From Bacteroides sp. M10 (GTDB taxonomy: Bacteria > Bacteroidota > Bacteroidia > Bacteroidales > Bacteroidaceae), in assembly GCF_014334015.1 (NCBI RefSeq), contig NZ_CP060488.1:950501-1014500 (forward strand): DNA of 64,000 nt, written 5' to 3'. Shown one piece after another: positions 27,275-38,600 of this stretch. How positions within the stretch are numbered: position 1 is the first letter of the stretch; each line of letters starts with the position of its first letter. The translations under genes were made by a program, and so were the position numbers. The notes under the pieces are model-generated. The model was not told the origin of the DNA. It saw nothing but the letters and a program-made list of their open reading frames with translations, and searched no databases.

Positions 27275-30200
27275 TTATAATCCTAGTTTTAATCCCACAT
27301 AAAATGTACGCGCCTGTGGCGTCATAAAAGCATCGATGCCATAACCCAACGGGTTAGTGCTGGCACTAAATTCAGGATCGTACCCTTTATACTTCGTCCA
27401 GGTGCAAATATTCTCCGCTACTGCATAAACCTGTATACCTGTAATGATGCCCTTCTTTATTGGCACATCATACGCCACTGTCAGATTCTTGAATTTCAGA
27501 TAGGAACCATCTTCAATCCAACGGTCGGAAAAACGGGCATTTCCCATCGGATCACCATAAGTCACTTTAGGCATACTGGTCACCTGGCCTTCCGCTCTCC
27601 AACGGTTCAGAACTGCCTGCGTCTGATTTTCCAATCCTGACATAGATTCCAAAGTCCGGCGGGTATAATTATAAACATCATTTCCCAGAGAATAAGTAAA
27701 CCGGGCCGAGAATGTGAAATTCTTCCACAAGATACGCGTATTCAATCCTCCGTAAATATCCGGGTTAGGATCACCAATTACTGTCATATCTTCTTCATTG
27801 ATATATTTATCGCCATTCATGTTCACAAACCGTACATCACCGGCTCCGAACGGTACGTCTGCCAAACCGGAACGTACCTGCAGTCCGTCCGCCTTTGCAT
27901 CTTCCGTAGTGGCGTATATGCCATTCGTTTTATAGCCATAGAATACTCCCATAGGTCTTCCTACTTCCGTAAGGATAGTTCCGTCGGCAATATCCGTCAG
28001 ATAGCTGTTTCCTTTCAGTTCGGTTATTTTGTTTTTATAATGCGATACGGTTGCTCCCAAATCCCATTTTAACGAAGGCAGGTTGAGTACACGGGCATTA
28101 ATTGCCACATCAACGCCTGTATTTCTCATCTCCCCGCTGTTATCTATATAAGTAGAAAAACCGGAATAAGAAGTTATAGGTGAATAAGCAATCATATCCT
28201 TAATGGTGGAACGGTAGACGTCCACACTCAATGACAGACGTTCATTTAGTACGGCCACATCCATACCGGCATTCAGACGAGCCATTCGTTCCGGTTTCAG
28301 ATTCTTGTTTACCAGATTTCCCCGTACCAGTCCGTAATTACCCAATAAATTCTGTGAGGAATAATAACGACGGGCTGCATAATTGCCAATATCATCATTA
28401 CCGGACATAGAATATCCGGCACGGATCTTCAGTAAGTCCACCCAGGATAATTGACGCATAAAGTTCTCCGACGATACCACCCAAGCTGCCGACAATGCCG
28501 GAAAGATCTGGAACTGTCCTATATCTTCTCCATAACGGGAAGAAGCATCGGCCGAAAGGGTTGCATTCACAAAATATCTGTTTTTCAATGAATAGGCCAC
28601 ATTTCCATAGAACGAAAGCCAATTCCACGTTCCAATGGAACCACCCATCTGGCGAAGGTCGTTCAAGCCATACTGCAATGAGCGGAATCTGTCACTGGTC
28701 GAATTATACGATTTGCCCCAGTCATCCTCGCTCCGGTTATTGAAATAACGCATCCCTAAGGTAGCATCCAACTGGTGCTCTACACCCAACTTAAACAGAT
28801 AGTTGGCACGGGTTTCATCAAACAAGGAAAATATGCGCTCCGTACGATATTGCATCTGATTGGTCACCTCGGATGTAGCAACATCCTCATAAGGAATTCC
28901 CTCTTCCGGACGGAAAATACGCTCTTTCTCCTTATTCAGGCGGAGTCCGAAACGGGTACTCAATGTCAGTTCCTTCCAGATTTTATATTTAAGATGTATA
29001 TTGGCGAAAAATCCATAACTGATATTCTCTTGCAGCATATTATCTACAATGGCAGTCGGATTCGACATACCGAAAAGATCCACTTCTTCATAATTCGGAG
29101 ATAGCTGGTCTTGTTCGTTATAAGTAAAGCCTGCCATAAAGGGAGATTTGACCAATGAGGCATAAATCGGATTCTGCGGACTGGCATTTCCTTCCTGCAT
29201 CAGGTTCTTCTTGCCATATACAAAATTCATGTTGGTCTGTACCGTAAACTTCGGTGAGAAGTTTATATCCGTATTGATACGGGCCGAGAAACGGGAGAAG
29301 TCAGTACCTTTCACCAGTCCTTCGTTTTGCAAATATCCCAATGACAAGGCATAGAGTGCAACGTCATCACCACCCATCACACCAATGGAGTAATTCTGCT
29401 TGAATCCTTGTACAAACAACTGATCCTGCCAGTCGGTATTCTTATTATAACGGTAGTAATCGGCATTTCCCTCGTATCCCCAAGAATGTTGTTCGGGCTT
29501 CGTATCATTGATAAACGGAAGTTTCTGTATGTCACCGGCAGAATATCCCCGACTCTGATATACATCCATCAGATAACGTTTCGACTGCACGGCATCCAAC
29601 ATCGGAATACTGCTCGGTTTTAAGTTCATACCAGTCGTTATCTGTGCGGTAATCCGTGTTTCGGCATCTTTGGCACGCTTTGTCTCAATGACAATGGCGC
29701 CATTACTTCCTTTTACCCCATACAGTGTAGCCGCATCCTTCAGGACAGTGATCCGTTCAATATCCTTCACATCAATCGTACTCATCGGAGTAGACAGATA
29801 GCCGTCTATCAAGGATATCCCTGCCGAAAGATTTTCCACTACCATTCCGTCAATAATCAGCAATGGCTGGTTATTGGTATAGATGGAGTTGAATCCTCCC
29901 ATAAACATATTTGCACCGGCATTTTCCATACCTGAACGGAATAAAGTATTCAGTCCCGGCACTGTTCCCTGAAGCAGCGCTTCCGGACTGGTGGCCGGAC
30001 TCAAGGAATTATCCCCGTTTAACTGTGTCAGAGCCGTTGTCGTCTGACTACCCGCCATATCACCCAGTGGGGTCAATACATCTTCAAACAGACTCTTATG
30101 CGTTTCATCATACAAACGCACTGTTACCTCTTTCTCACCACGCAACGGAATCCGTTTCTGCTGGTATCCGGGACTTGAAACCAGTAGTTCCACCTCATAA

Positions 30201-30451
30201 GAAGGAATCCGGATTGAAAACTTACCGGACTCGTCCGTCATAGCCGTACTAAGGCCCGGCACCGCGACACGTACACCATTCAACGGACTACCCGTAGCCG
30301 CATCCACAATTGTACCCGATGCCCTTTCCTTATACTCTATCCGCTTCTTCACTTTCAATGTACGCACTTTCTTGTTGAACTTCTGTGCATTCCCGGATAA
30401 AGCAAACACACAAGCTATCAGAAGAAATATATATTTCATTTTATTATTCAT
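27275..30451 (-). CDS. SusC/RagA-like TonB-dependent transporter (pair 2)
   Basis: Outer-membrane importer of 1058 residues. After a signal peptide and a basic linker (FNKKVRTLKVKKRIEYK) comes a carboxypeptidase-D regulatory-like domain (ASGTIVDAATGSPLNGVRV). It is followed by the plug with the SusC signature VKDIERITVLKDAATLYGVKGSNGAIVIETK and a C-terminal barrel ending ARTFYVGLKLGL. The basic linker replaces the usual direct join between signal peptide and the first domain. It is preceded in the operon by a fasciclin lipoprotein and followed by its SusD partner. Confidence 0.95.
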   Translation of the reverse strand: MNNKMKYIFLLIACVFALSGNAQKFNKKVRTLKVKKRIEYKERASGTIVDAATGSPLNGVRVAVPGLSTAMTDESGKFSIRIPSYEVELLVSSPGYQQKRIPLRGEKEVTVRLYDETHKSLFEDVLTPLGDMAGSQTTTALTQLNGDNSLSPATSPEALLQGTVPGLNTLFRSGMENAGANMFMGGFNSIYTNNQPLLIIDGMVVENLSAGISLIDGYLSTPMSTIDVKDIERITVLKDAATLYGVKGSNGAIVIETKRAKDAETRITAQITTGMNLKPSSIPMLDAVQSKRYLMDVYQSRGYSAGDIQKLPFINDTKPEQHSWGYEGNADYYRYNKNTDWQDQLFVQGFKQNYSIGVMGGDDVALYALSLGYLQNEGLVKGTDFSRFSARINTDINFSPKFTVQTNMNFVYGKKNLMQEGNASPQNPIYASLVKSPFMAGFTYNEQDQLSPNYEEVDLFGMSNPTAIVDNMLQENISYGFFANIHLKYKIWKELTLSTRFGLRLNKEKERIFRPEEGIPYEDVATSEVTNQMQYRTERIFSLFDETRANYLFKLGVEHQLDATLGMRYFNNRSEDDWGKSYNSTSDRFRSLQYGLNDLRQMGGSIGTWNWLSFYGNVAYSLKNRYFVNATLSADASSRYGEDIGQFQIFPALSAAWVVSSENFMRQLSWVDLLKIRAGYSMSGNDDIGNYAARRYYSSQNLLGNYGLVRGNLVNKNLKPERMARLNAGMDVAVLNERLSLSVDVYRSTIKDMIAYSPITSYSGFSTYIDNSGEMRNTGVDVAINARVLNLPSLKWDLGATVSHYKNKITELKGNSYLTDIADGTILTEVGRPMGVFYGYKTNGIYATTEDAKADGLQVRSGLADVPFGAGDVRFVNMNGDKYINEEDMTVIGDPNPDIYGGLNTRILWKNFTFSARFTYSLGNDVYNYTRRTLESMSGLENQTQAVLNRWRAEGQVTSMPKVTYGDPMGNARFSDRWIEDGSYLKFKNLTVAYDVPIKKGIITGIQVYAVAENICTWTKYKGYDPEFSASTNPLGYGIDAFMTPQARTFYVGLKLGL

Positions 30452-30485
30452 AGCATTATCTTTCCTTTAGTCGTTTCACTTCTCG

Positions 30486-32168
30486 TCACTCTCCATCCGC
30501 TATACGGGGAACAAACTTGATGTAATCAAGAAACATCATTCCACCCCGTTGACTCGCTTTGGAATATTCATGGCAACCGGCAGTATTACAAACCATCACC
30601 TGCACCTCTCCCATCCGCGGCACTTCAAAGTCATAAGCATCTGCCTCCTCTACCGGTGTAGTAGGAATCATATAAGAGCCCAGATTATACTTACGGAGAT
30701 GTACCGGCGTGTTTTTATATGTTTCATCACCGGCTATCGAATATCCTACAAAACCACATTCCTTTCCCCAGTAATTATTATCTATGGAAGAAGTAGTCCC
30801 CGCCGGACGGCGTAACGCCGGATCACCCGGCATGGAAGCTAGTAATTTCTGACAAACCGCAAGCGTAGTGGCCTTATCCGCTTCTTCATTTGGCCTGATA
30901 TGGTTCTCCATATCATCATACGACCCCAGATATACATCATAAATCACTGAATTCAGGTTGACCGCATATTGAAGATAGAAGTTGGCATCAGTATTCATAT
31001 TATTCGTATTAAAAGTGAAAGAATACTCCGCCCCGGTAACAGGGTCCGTCTGATAACTTCTTGAAGAAACCATCACATCCTTCCCGCCGCTTGCCCATGT
31101 GCGGAGACGGGTATAGGTTTTGGAAGCAGCATAAGTGCCCAGATAATCTTCTGCTTCCACAACTACTGTCTTTACCTTATTTTCCTTTATCTTAATATCC
31201 ACCCCGTTCAAGAAACGTATCGTTCCGTTGGAAGCCTGATATTCCCTGACTCCGGCCAGTTCAAAAGATACCGCTTTGGAAAAATCAACTTCTACGCCAC
31301 TCAAAGCTGTTGTCATTCCCGGTTTGAAAACCAAATCCCGGATCAGTTCGTCCGTCACCAGTGAGTCAGTGAGCTCTTCAGTGCTCTGATTCATGTATTT
31401 GGCATATTTTTCTTTTAGACTCTGGAAATTCGCCTGCCTCAACAAAACAAAAGTATAGGTAGAATCCTCATCGTTAACCGGCATCTCTTCAAAGAAGTAA
31501 TTGCGCGTCGTCCAAATCGTATCATATACCGGCTGCCCCTTTTCATTCACTCCTTTTTGTATGCTCCTGTCTTTATCCATTATCTTCGTGGTTTTGGCAT
31601 ACAGGCTGTCCAGTTGTTCATACTCTTCGGGATACAATGCATGTAAATACTGCAAGTACTCATCAATATTCATCAATGGTTCCATGACCTTATCTACTAC
31701 ATGAAGCATTCCGTTATTGCAAAGTACATCCGAATGTTCCAGTTCAAAGGTTAACTCACTCATTATCCTGTTTTTCCCGTTAATCATCTTCAAATGACTG
31801 TCCGGTTGTGAGATTGCCGTCAGGTTGAAAGTGCCGAAAGCAATATGGTTTCTTACCATCATCAGTTTAGCCTCTTCATTCCATTCACCTTCCGCCAGAC
31901 CTTTCACATACCCGGCAAGAGCCTCATCCACAGGTGCAAGAATTGTATATTCATAGGCTCCCTGCAATACCTTGTCATAACCAGTTTCCTGCAACAAAGT
32001 ATAAAAGCCTGAAAGTTCTCCATTCGCCTTGACAGCCTCCAATACACTTCCCTCAAGAGTAGGCATATCTACCGCCACATGATTGTCCCACTGGTTATTG
32101 CAGGCTGCAACCAGTGTTGCAGCTACTAATACCAATGCCCATCGTATCTTATTGAATTTTCGTTTCAT
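30486..32168 (-). CDS. Fasciclin (FAS1) domain lipoprotein, 560 residues
   Basis: Probable surface glycan-binding or scaffold lipoprotein. The lipobox is VAAC followed by NNQWDN. A FAS1 domain covers about residues 35-175 (YEYTILAPVDEALAGYVKG, then NGMLHVVDKVMEPL). A weaker second repeat appears at about 185-345 (YTFVLLRQANFQSL). The last 200 residues are beta-rich (VVVEAEDYLGTYAASKTYTRL, ending GMMFLDYIKFVP) and resemble a carbohydrate-binding sandwich. It lies between fasciclin gene 2 and SusC 2 with 34 bp to SusC. FAS1 proteins are frequent third partners of SusCD pairs in Bacteroides, but their role is inferred. Confidence 0.85.
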   Translation of the reverse strand: MKRKFNKIRWALVLVAATLVAACNNQWDNHVAVDMPTLEGSVLEAVKANGELSGFYTLLQETGYDKVLQGAYEYTILAPVDEALAGYVKGLAEGEWNEEAKLMMVRNHIAFGTFNLTAISQPDSHLKMINGKNRIMSELTFELEHSDVLCNNGMLHVVDKVMEPLMNIDEYLQYLHALYPEEYEQLDSLYAKTTKIMDKDRSIQKGVNEKGQPVYDTIWTTRNYFFEEMPVNDEDSTYTFVLLRQANFQSLKEKYAKYMNQSTEELTDSLVTDELIRDLVFKPGMTTALSGVEVDFSKAVSFELAGVREYQASNGTIRFLNGVDIKIKENKVKTVVVEAEDYLGTYAASKTYTRLRTWASGGKDVMVSSRSYQTDPVTGAEYSFTFNTNNMNTDANFYLQYAVNLNSVIYDVYLGSYDDMENHIRPNEEADKATTLAVCQKLLASMPGDPALRRPAGTTSSIDNNYWGKECGFVGYSIAGDETYKNTPVHLRKYNLGSYMIPTTPVEEADAYDFEVPRMGEVQVMVCNTAGCHEYSKASQRGGMMFLDYIKFVPRIADGE

Positions 32169-32212
32169 TACTTTTCGTTTATCGATTATTTATATTCCAC
32201 GTCCTTCTGTTC

Positions 32213-34018
32213 TCATTCATACGGCCATACTTCCTCTTTGCCCGGAGAATATTCACCGATCTCCATTCCTGTCAAATCGAGCATAGGCCAAACCTGATCT
32301 TCGGTTGTAGGAATAAACTGAATCATATCCAGCATGATATCGAGAGAAGCGTCTTTCTCCAAATCAAACCGCAACACATGGCGTCCACTCGAGAATACTT
32401 TTACAACTCCCAATAAATTACTGTTCATATAGACATGCGGATAATAGGTGTACTGTTTCCATCCGTAATTCGTCTCCATCGCAGCATGGTCTACCATCCT
32501 GACTCCGCGCTCGTCCGTCTTTTCCTTGCCGTCTGCACCCTTCACATAAGAAATGGCAGAAACTCGTTTTACCGTTACAATCTTATCCAGTATTTGGTCT
32601 TCCTGCCCTTCCTGTTTGAAAGTGGTTTTAAGGGTCGGACCGTTTTTACCGGAATCTGTATGACGATAGCATAACCACACTTTATACGTTCCTTCAATCA
32701 ATAAGGGGAGCGTAAACTCAACTGCTGTAATCATATCGCTCTTTCTCATACGGAAAGTCAGGTAATCACCATTGACACACTGCATCTGCTGGTTTAATGT
32801 AGGTTTGTTTCTATCCAGCACCTGGCCAACCGTATAGGTCATGGCAGCAGTACTGCTTCCGCGCCCGTATTCTATCTTAATATCCTGGGTCAACTGGCCT
32901 TTCTCAAATTTCTTTGTCTCTTTGAGATAAGAAGCAGACGCCTTGATTTCCGGTAAAGTACACACATCGAAATTCACCCGGTAAGGTGCCCTCTCTTTGA
33001 TTTCCAACATACCATCCACTTCCTGCAATACACCATCCGCACAAGTCCGGTCTGCATATTCGCCATCCCGTATCAATTCTATTCCCGGTTCGTATCCGGC
33101 TATACTGTTGAATCTGTTCAATACAATCTTTTGTCCGTCCATGATACAGGCAATCACCTGATTCTCTACCTTCGTCATTACGGCCGAACTACTCATCAGG
33201 TCCACGATATACTGGCGACCGGTTCCAATATGATAAGCAAGGAAGTTTTGAATCAATGCCTCACTATCATTGATACCCGGAGTATTCTGCTTCAGACGTG
33301 TTATCAACTCGTTCTTATTATGAATTCCTTCATTATTGAATGTTTCATTACTCTGCACATACACCGTATAACAAGTATCAGTTGTCATCACCGAATTGAG
33401 ATAGTTTTCATACTCGGCAAACAAATCTATAAAAAGAGAGTAACGTTCCATCGGCAAGGCAGCCACCTGTTCACGCAATGTCAGTTCCGGCTTTTCCAAT
33501 ACAGCATCTACAATGTGCAGAATACCGTTACCTAAAACCACATCTTTCGTCAACAGACGTGCATTACGGTCTACTTCCACATATATGGTTCCGTTTTCAT
33601 CACTTTTGGTTTGCGTAGTGAGATAGTAGTCGCGTATATTGGCTGTCGGCATCTTTCCGTCCTGAAAACGCGACGAGGTAATCGTATCATTGATTACATG
33701 ATAACCTACGCACTCGTTCGCTTCTTCTTTGGAAAGCTGTTCTATATCTATTCTGTTTTCTTCCAGGTATTTCCGCACGGCATTATCCGTCGGCACCAGA
33801 CAAGTATAAGCACCATAGGCATGCAACATCCCGCGATAGTCGGACTTATCGACAATCTTGAGGAACTCGCCTAAATGGTCCGCCATATATTCATCGAGCA
33901 TCTGCTGCTCGGTGGTCTGATATACGGTTCCATCAAGGGGATCATCGCAGGCATTCAAAAAACAGAGCATTAACAAACTCACAATCAGGTTCAATCCTAT
34001 TTTGTTTTTCATATTCAT
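32213..34018 (-). CDS. Fasciclin (FAS1) domain lipoprotein, 601 residues
   Basis: Surface lipoprotein with lipobox LNAC followed by DDPLD. Two FAS1 repeats are visible: about residues 40-180 (YTCLVPTDNAVRKYLEE, LGNGILHIVDAVLEKPE) and 190-345 (YTVYVQSNETFNN, DGVLQEVDGML). The C-terminal 240 residues form a beta-rich domain that ends like the neighbouring 560-residue protein (LDIMLDMIQFIPT against FLDYIKFVP), so the two share layout and are probably paralogues. The ATG at 34018 was chosen over 34033 because GGAGGAA lies 7-12 bp upstream of it, one of the few good Shine-Dalgarno sites here. It follows SusD 1 closely. Confidence 0.85.
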   Translation of the reverse strand: MNMKNKIGLNLIVSLLMLCFLNACDDPLDGTVYQTTEQQMLDEYMADHLGEFLKIVDKSDYRGMLHAYGAYTCLVPTDNAVRKYLEENRIDIEQLSKEEANECVGYHVINDTITSSRFQDGKMPTANIRDYYLTTQTKSDENGTIYVEVDRNARLLTKDVVLGNGILHIVDAVLEKPELTLREQVAALPMERYSLFIDLFAEYENYLNSVMTTDTCYTVYVQSNETFNNEGIHNKNELITRLKQNTPGINDSEALIQNFLAYHIGTGRQYIVDLMSSSAVMTKVENQVIACIMDGQKIVLNRFNSIAGYEPGIELIRDGEYADRTCADGVLQEVDGMLEIKERAPYRVNFDVCTLPEIKASASYLKETKKFEKGQLTQDIKIEYGRGSSTAAMTYTVGQVLDRNKPTLNQQMQCVNGDYLTFRMRKSDMITAVEFTLPLLIEGTYKVWLCYRHTDSGKNGPTLKTTFKQEGQEDQILDKIVTVKRVSAISYVKGADGKEKTDERGVRMVDHAAMETNYGWKQYTYYPHVYMNSNLLGVVKVFSSGRHVLRFDLEKDASLDIMLDMIQFIPTTEDQVWPMLDLTGMEIGEYSPGKEEVWPYE

Positions 34019-34036
34019 ATAGATTCCTCCCATTGA

Positions 34037-35653
34037 TTAGTTAGCATAAAATTCATTTTGTTCCAGCAAAGGATTAGCATCTATTTCTTCACTGTAAATA
34101 GGTAAATAATGACTGTGATAATTGCGATACTTGGCCTTCAAGCTGTTAACTTTGCTGGCCGGAGCGCTATATTCTGCCAATGTCATCAGGTAATTGAGAT
34201 TTTCACCGTCATAATTGTTACGTTTTGCCTGACGCAACACATCAAACCAACGTTTTCCTTCAAAGATCAATTCCCGTCCGCGTTCTGCCAACACAAATTC
34301 TTCCATAGCCTTTCCACTATACGAACCTTCCGTTTGCCCGATGTCCGTGGTAGCCACTGCGGTAGAGCGATCTCTTATCACTTTCACCGCCGCATACGCT
34401 TCTTTCAGCAATTCCTGATTATCACTGTCCAGAATAGCCATTTGGGTCAGCGCTTCCGCTTTCATCAAGTAGATTTCAGCAAGACGGTAGATAATGAAGT
34501 TATTGGTATATTCTTCCTGCGCACGTTCCGAACCGTTCGGTTCCACACCGATATATTTCCAAAGGCAGGACTTACTTTGAGAAATCACACTACGGATATC
34601 AAAACATTCGCCACTATAAGCCTCATCCGCCAACGGTGGAAAAATATCCGAATTCACACGTTCGGTTTTTACTCCGATAACCCCTCTACCCGAACTCATT
34701 AAGCTATAAAAAGGATTCAGGTTATCAGTAGCGAATTGCAATTCAAAGATACTTTCCATAGAGTTTCCTTGATAATAAATCTGCTGGAACAGGGAATAAT
34801 AAGAAGACTGGTCAGGAGCATAATATATATCCGTCGTACCTTCTTCCGTATTTTCCACCTCTATCTTCCGGCTTTCTACAGGAACCAACAATAATTGTCC
34901 CGAACCGATAATCTCATCGCATTTGCGGTTGCATTTTTCATATTCTTCCTGCCACAGATAAATATCAGCCAACAATGCTTTTACAGCCCACATTGTCATG
35001 CGCCCTTTGTTCTGTGCAATATCCGTAGAACTGTATTGTCCCGGTAAATAATTACCTGTTTCTACCATTTCCAGGTCAGCGACCAAGCCTGCCAGAATCT
35101 CTTTCTCGCTACTCTTGGCTACACTCATTTGCTGGGAACCGTTCACATAGGCTTCCCGTATAAACGGTACGTCACCGAACGTTCTTACCAAATAAAAGTA
35201 CATCAGACTGCGGATGGCAATAGCCTGTCCTTCATATTCTTTCAGTTGAGCTTCTGAAAAAGTAGGGTCATTGGCCTGGGCGGTAGGAGCAAACTTCAAT
35301 ATAGTGTTGCAGATATTAATAGTCTGATAAAAAGAAGCCCAATCCAAATACGTGTTATCTATGGAAATTTCACCATTAAAGACACTTACTATGCTGGAAT
35401 TCGTCCTTCTTCCGGTAGTAATCATATCCGCACGCCATTCACCATAGAGAAAAAGGCGTTGTACCAGTTCATTGGCTGTCATAGACAGATAGGCTCCATT
35501 CACTACCGAACGGACATCTTCTTTCGTTTTCCAGAATTCATCCAACGGCACACCGTCGTTAGGCATCAGATTCAACCAGTCCGAACAGGAAGTCGTTGTC
35601 ATCCCTTGCAAGGCCAGCAAGCCAATCATTATATATTTCGTTATTTTCTTCAT
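34037..35653 (-). CDS. SusD/RagB-like glycan-binding lipoprotein (pair 1)
   Basis: Surface lipoprotein partner of the SusC encoded 11 bp upstream. It has 538 residues, lipobox TTTSC followed by SDWLNLMPNDGV, the N-terminal SusD pattern (FWKTKEDVRSVVNGAYLSM) and internal TPR helices (AIAIRSLMYFYLVRTFGDVPF). The C-terminal family motif FVLAERGRELIFEGKRWFDVLR is present. It is unlike the second SusD of the operon in detail, so the two pairs are not a recent duplication. Ligand unknown, by context pectic. Confidence 0.95.
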   Translation of the reverse strand: MKKITKYIMIGLLALQGMTTTSCSDWLNLMPNDGVPLDEFWKTKEDVRSVVNGAYLSMTANELVQRLFLYGEWRADMITTGRRTNSSIVSVFNGEISIDNTYLDWASFYQTINICNTILKFAPTAQANDPTFSEAQLKEYEGQAIAIRSLMYFYLVRTFGDVPFIREAYVNGSQQMSVAKSSEKEILAGLVADLEMVETGNYLPGQYSSTDIAQNKGRMTMWAVKALLADIYLWQEEYEKCNRKCDEIIGSGQLLLVPVESRKIEVENTEEGTTDIYYAPDQSSYYSLFQQIYYQGNSMESIFELQFATDNLNPFYSLMSSGRGVIGVKTERVNSDIFPPLADEAYSGECFDIRSVISQSKSCLWKYIGVEPNGSERAQEEYTNNFIIYRLAEIYLMKAEALTQMAILDSDNQELLKEAYAAVKVIRDRSTAVATTDIGQTEGSYSGKAMEEFVLAERGRELIFEGKRWFDVLRQAKRNNYDGENLNYLMTLAEYSAPASKVNSLKAKYRNYHSHYLPIYSEEIDANPLLEQNEFYAN

Positions 35654-35664
35654 GATCTTCAGTT

Positions 35665-38600
35665 TTAAAAAGTAACACTCATACCTAATGTAGCAGTAAA
35701 AGAACGAGGGATACGGGAGTTATCCTCACCCATTTTAAACGCCCCTCCGGTTAATGCTATTTCCGGGTCCATTCCGGAATAATTCGTCCAGACATACAGG
35801 TTGCTCAATGTTGTCCATATCTGACAACTCTGCAGGAAAGTATTCTTCAACTGTTTCTTATCGAAGGTGTACTTCACTGTCAACGTTTTGAAGCGCAGGA
35901 AAGAACCATCTTCCACAAAGCGATCGGAGCCCAAATAGTTGTAGGCATTCTTCGAACCATACACCGCTCTCGGCAACAAATCAGTCGGTGCCGTCGCTTC
36001 GTCCTCATACGGATGTCTCCAGCGACGAAGTACAGCCTTACTCTGATTATTGTAGGATGCCATATTTTGCAAGCTCATTCCCATTTTGTTAATGACTTTA
36101 TTTCCATAACGGAAATTAAAAAACGCACTTACGCTGACACTTTTATAGCGGATGTTAGGCCCAAAACCACCCGTCAGTATCGGGTTGGCATTCCCTAAGT
36201 AAACAACGTCCTGATAGTCGATATTGCCATCGTGATTAATGTCTTCATAGATCGCATCTCCCGCTTTGAACTGATAGTCGATGGTAGGATAAGCAAAACG
36301 CATCTGTACCGGCGTCCGTTTACCGCTCGCATCGTACGAGTAAATCTTGTTACCATTTGCGTCACGAGCAATCGTTTGGTCATCATTCAGATAAACTCCC
36401 TTGTAACGGAATCCATAAATCGCACCTATCGGCTGTCCCAACTCGAATCGGCGGACATACTGACCGTTGGTTGTCAACACCCCTTTCTGCATCGGATATT
36501 GGTCGGGCACATCAAGAATAGAGTTGATATTACGTGCCAGGTTGATGTTGAAAGAAATATTCCATGCCTTCGAACGATATGGAACCGTATTGATCGAAAG
36601 CTCGAATCCCTTGTTCTCCATAGAACCGGAGTTGACATCCGCCTTGGTGAAGCCGGTGGTAGAAGGCAAGGACAGGTTTTGGAAGTATTGATCTTTCGAA
36701 CGTTTTTGATACACTTCCACATCGATATTCAAACGATTCTTGAAAGCCGCAAAGTTCATACCGAAGTTCACCTGTGTTGTTGTCTGCCATTTCAGATTAC
36801 TCAATTCAAGATTGGCGGGATAAACACCCGTTTCACCCAAATAGGAGTATTCATAAGAGTCATAAAGACTGATATGCGTATAATTATTATTTGTTTTCGG
36901 TGACGAGCCGTTCAGACCATAACTGGCACGAAGACTAAGTTCATTCAACCATTTCTTCCACGGTTTCATAAACGGTTCACCGGAAAGCCTCCACCGCAAG
37001 GAAACACTCGGGAACAACCCCCAGCGATTTTCTTTTCCAAACCGGGAGTTACCATCATAACGGGCGGTCGTATTGACAATATAACGGTCGAGCAGACTAT
37101 ATTGAATACTCCCCATCATACCGACAGAACGTTCCTGCTGAAGAGTAGTGGAAGAAGTCAGATAGCTGGCACCAGTCACACGTGAAGGAATAGAAGGATC
37201 TTTCAGGTAGGGACTTGCCAGGTTACCTCCCGTCAGGCGGAAGTTAGTCGAACGCTTGTCAGAAGTAGTCAGTGCAAGTAACCCCTGAAAACTATGTTTC
37301 TTGCCGAGATCAGGTGTAAATATCACTTTATTCATCGTATAGATCGTGAAGGCCTCGCCATCGCGGTCGTCGGCACGGTTCACCGTTGCTTCATTCCAGG
37401 GACGTCCCGTAGCCGTTTGCGGCAAGAAAGCATTCTTCTTATTATTGGATACGTTCAGGCTGAAGTCCGACTGATAGCGCATCCATGCCAGCGGACGCCA
37501 AATCAATGAAAGATTGGATACCACATTATTGGATAACGTCTGGAAATAACCATCTTTCGCCATTGCCACAGGATTGTAAACACCTCCCGAAGAACTGCCC
37601 GGATTCCATTTTCCCTGCGGAGATTCCTCCGGGGTAAAGAAATTACCAGTCCATAGCCCTATCTCGTTATATTCGTACACACTCATGTTCGGCATACGCG
37701 TGAAAGCCATACTCGTGGCATTCTGCCCGGTAGAAAAATAAGAGATATAGTTTTTCCGGTCGTCAGTACGTGTATAAGCCATACTGGCGGAGAATTTAAG
37801 CTGCTTCGATATATTGTAATCCACATTCAGACGGGCGTTGATACGGTCTAATCCGGTTCCTATTACCACACTGTTGGCATTATAGTAACCGATAGAAGCA
37901 CGATACTGCGCCTTGTCTCCACCACCACTGATAGAAGCCGTGTGATCCTGGCTGAATCCCGTACGGGTTACTTCGTCATACCAATTGGTATTAGCTCCAT
38001 AATTATAAAAATAATAAGGCTGGTTGACATCATAAGCAAATTCAGGATCAGCTGTCGGGTCATAAATCTTTCCACTGTTCATCAATGCTTCTTGTATCAA
38101 TGTCGTATATTCATCTCCCGAAAGAGTCTCAATACCGTGAGGACGGCTGATTACCGTACCTTTAAATGTATAAGAGATACGTGGTTTGCTCACTGTTCCC
38201 CGCTTGGTCGTAATCATCAATACACCGTTGGCGGCTTTCGCACCATAAAGGGCGGTGGCTGCCGCATCTTTCAACACAGTGATTTCCTTAATATCGTCCG
38301 GAGCCACATTCAACAACTGGGAATATTCTTCCTCGTCTGCCGTTGCAAAATCAAAATCGTCATCCACAGATACGTCATAGGGAAATCCGTCTACTACAAT
38401 CAACGGTTGTGAAGAACCTGTCATGGAAGTCGTACCACGGATTCGGATCGACATCCCCGCTCCCGGATCACCCGAACTAGCGGCAATATCCATACCGGCA
38501 ATACGTCCCTGCAAGGCATCTTCCACACTGGGCGCAGTCATTCCGTCTTCCAGATCGCTCATAGAGATGCGGCTCATGGCTGTTGTCAAATCACGTTCGC

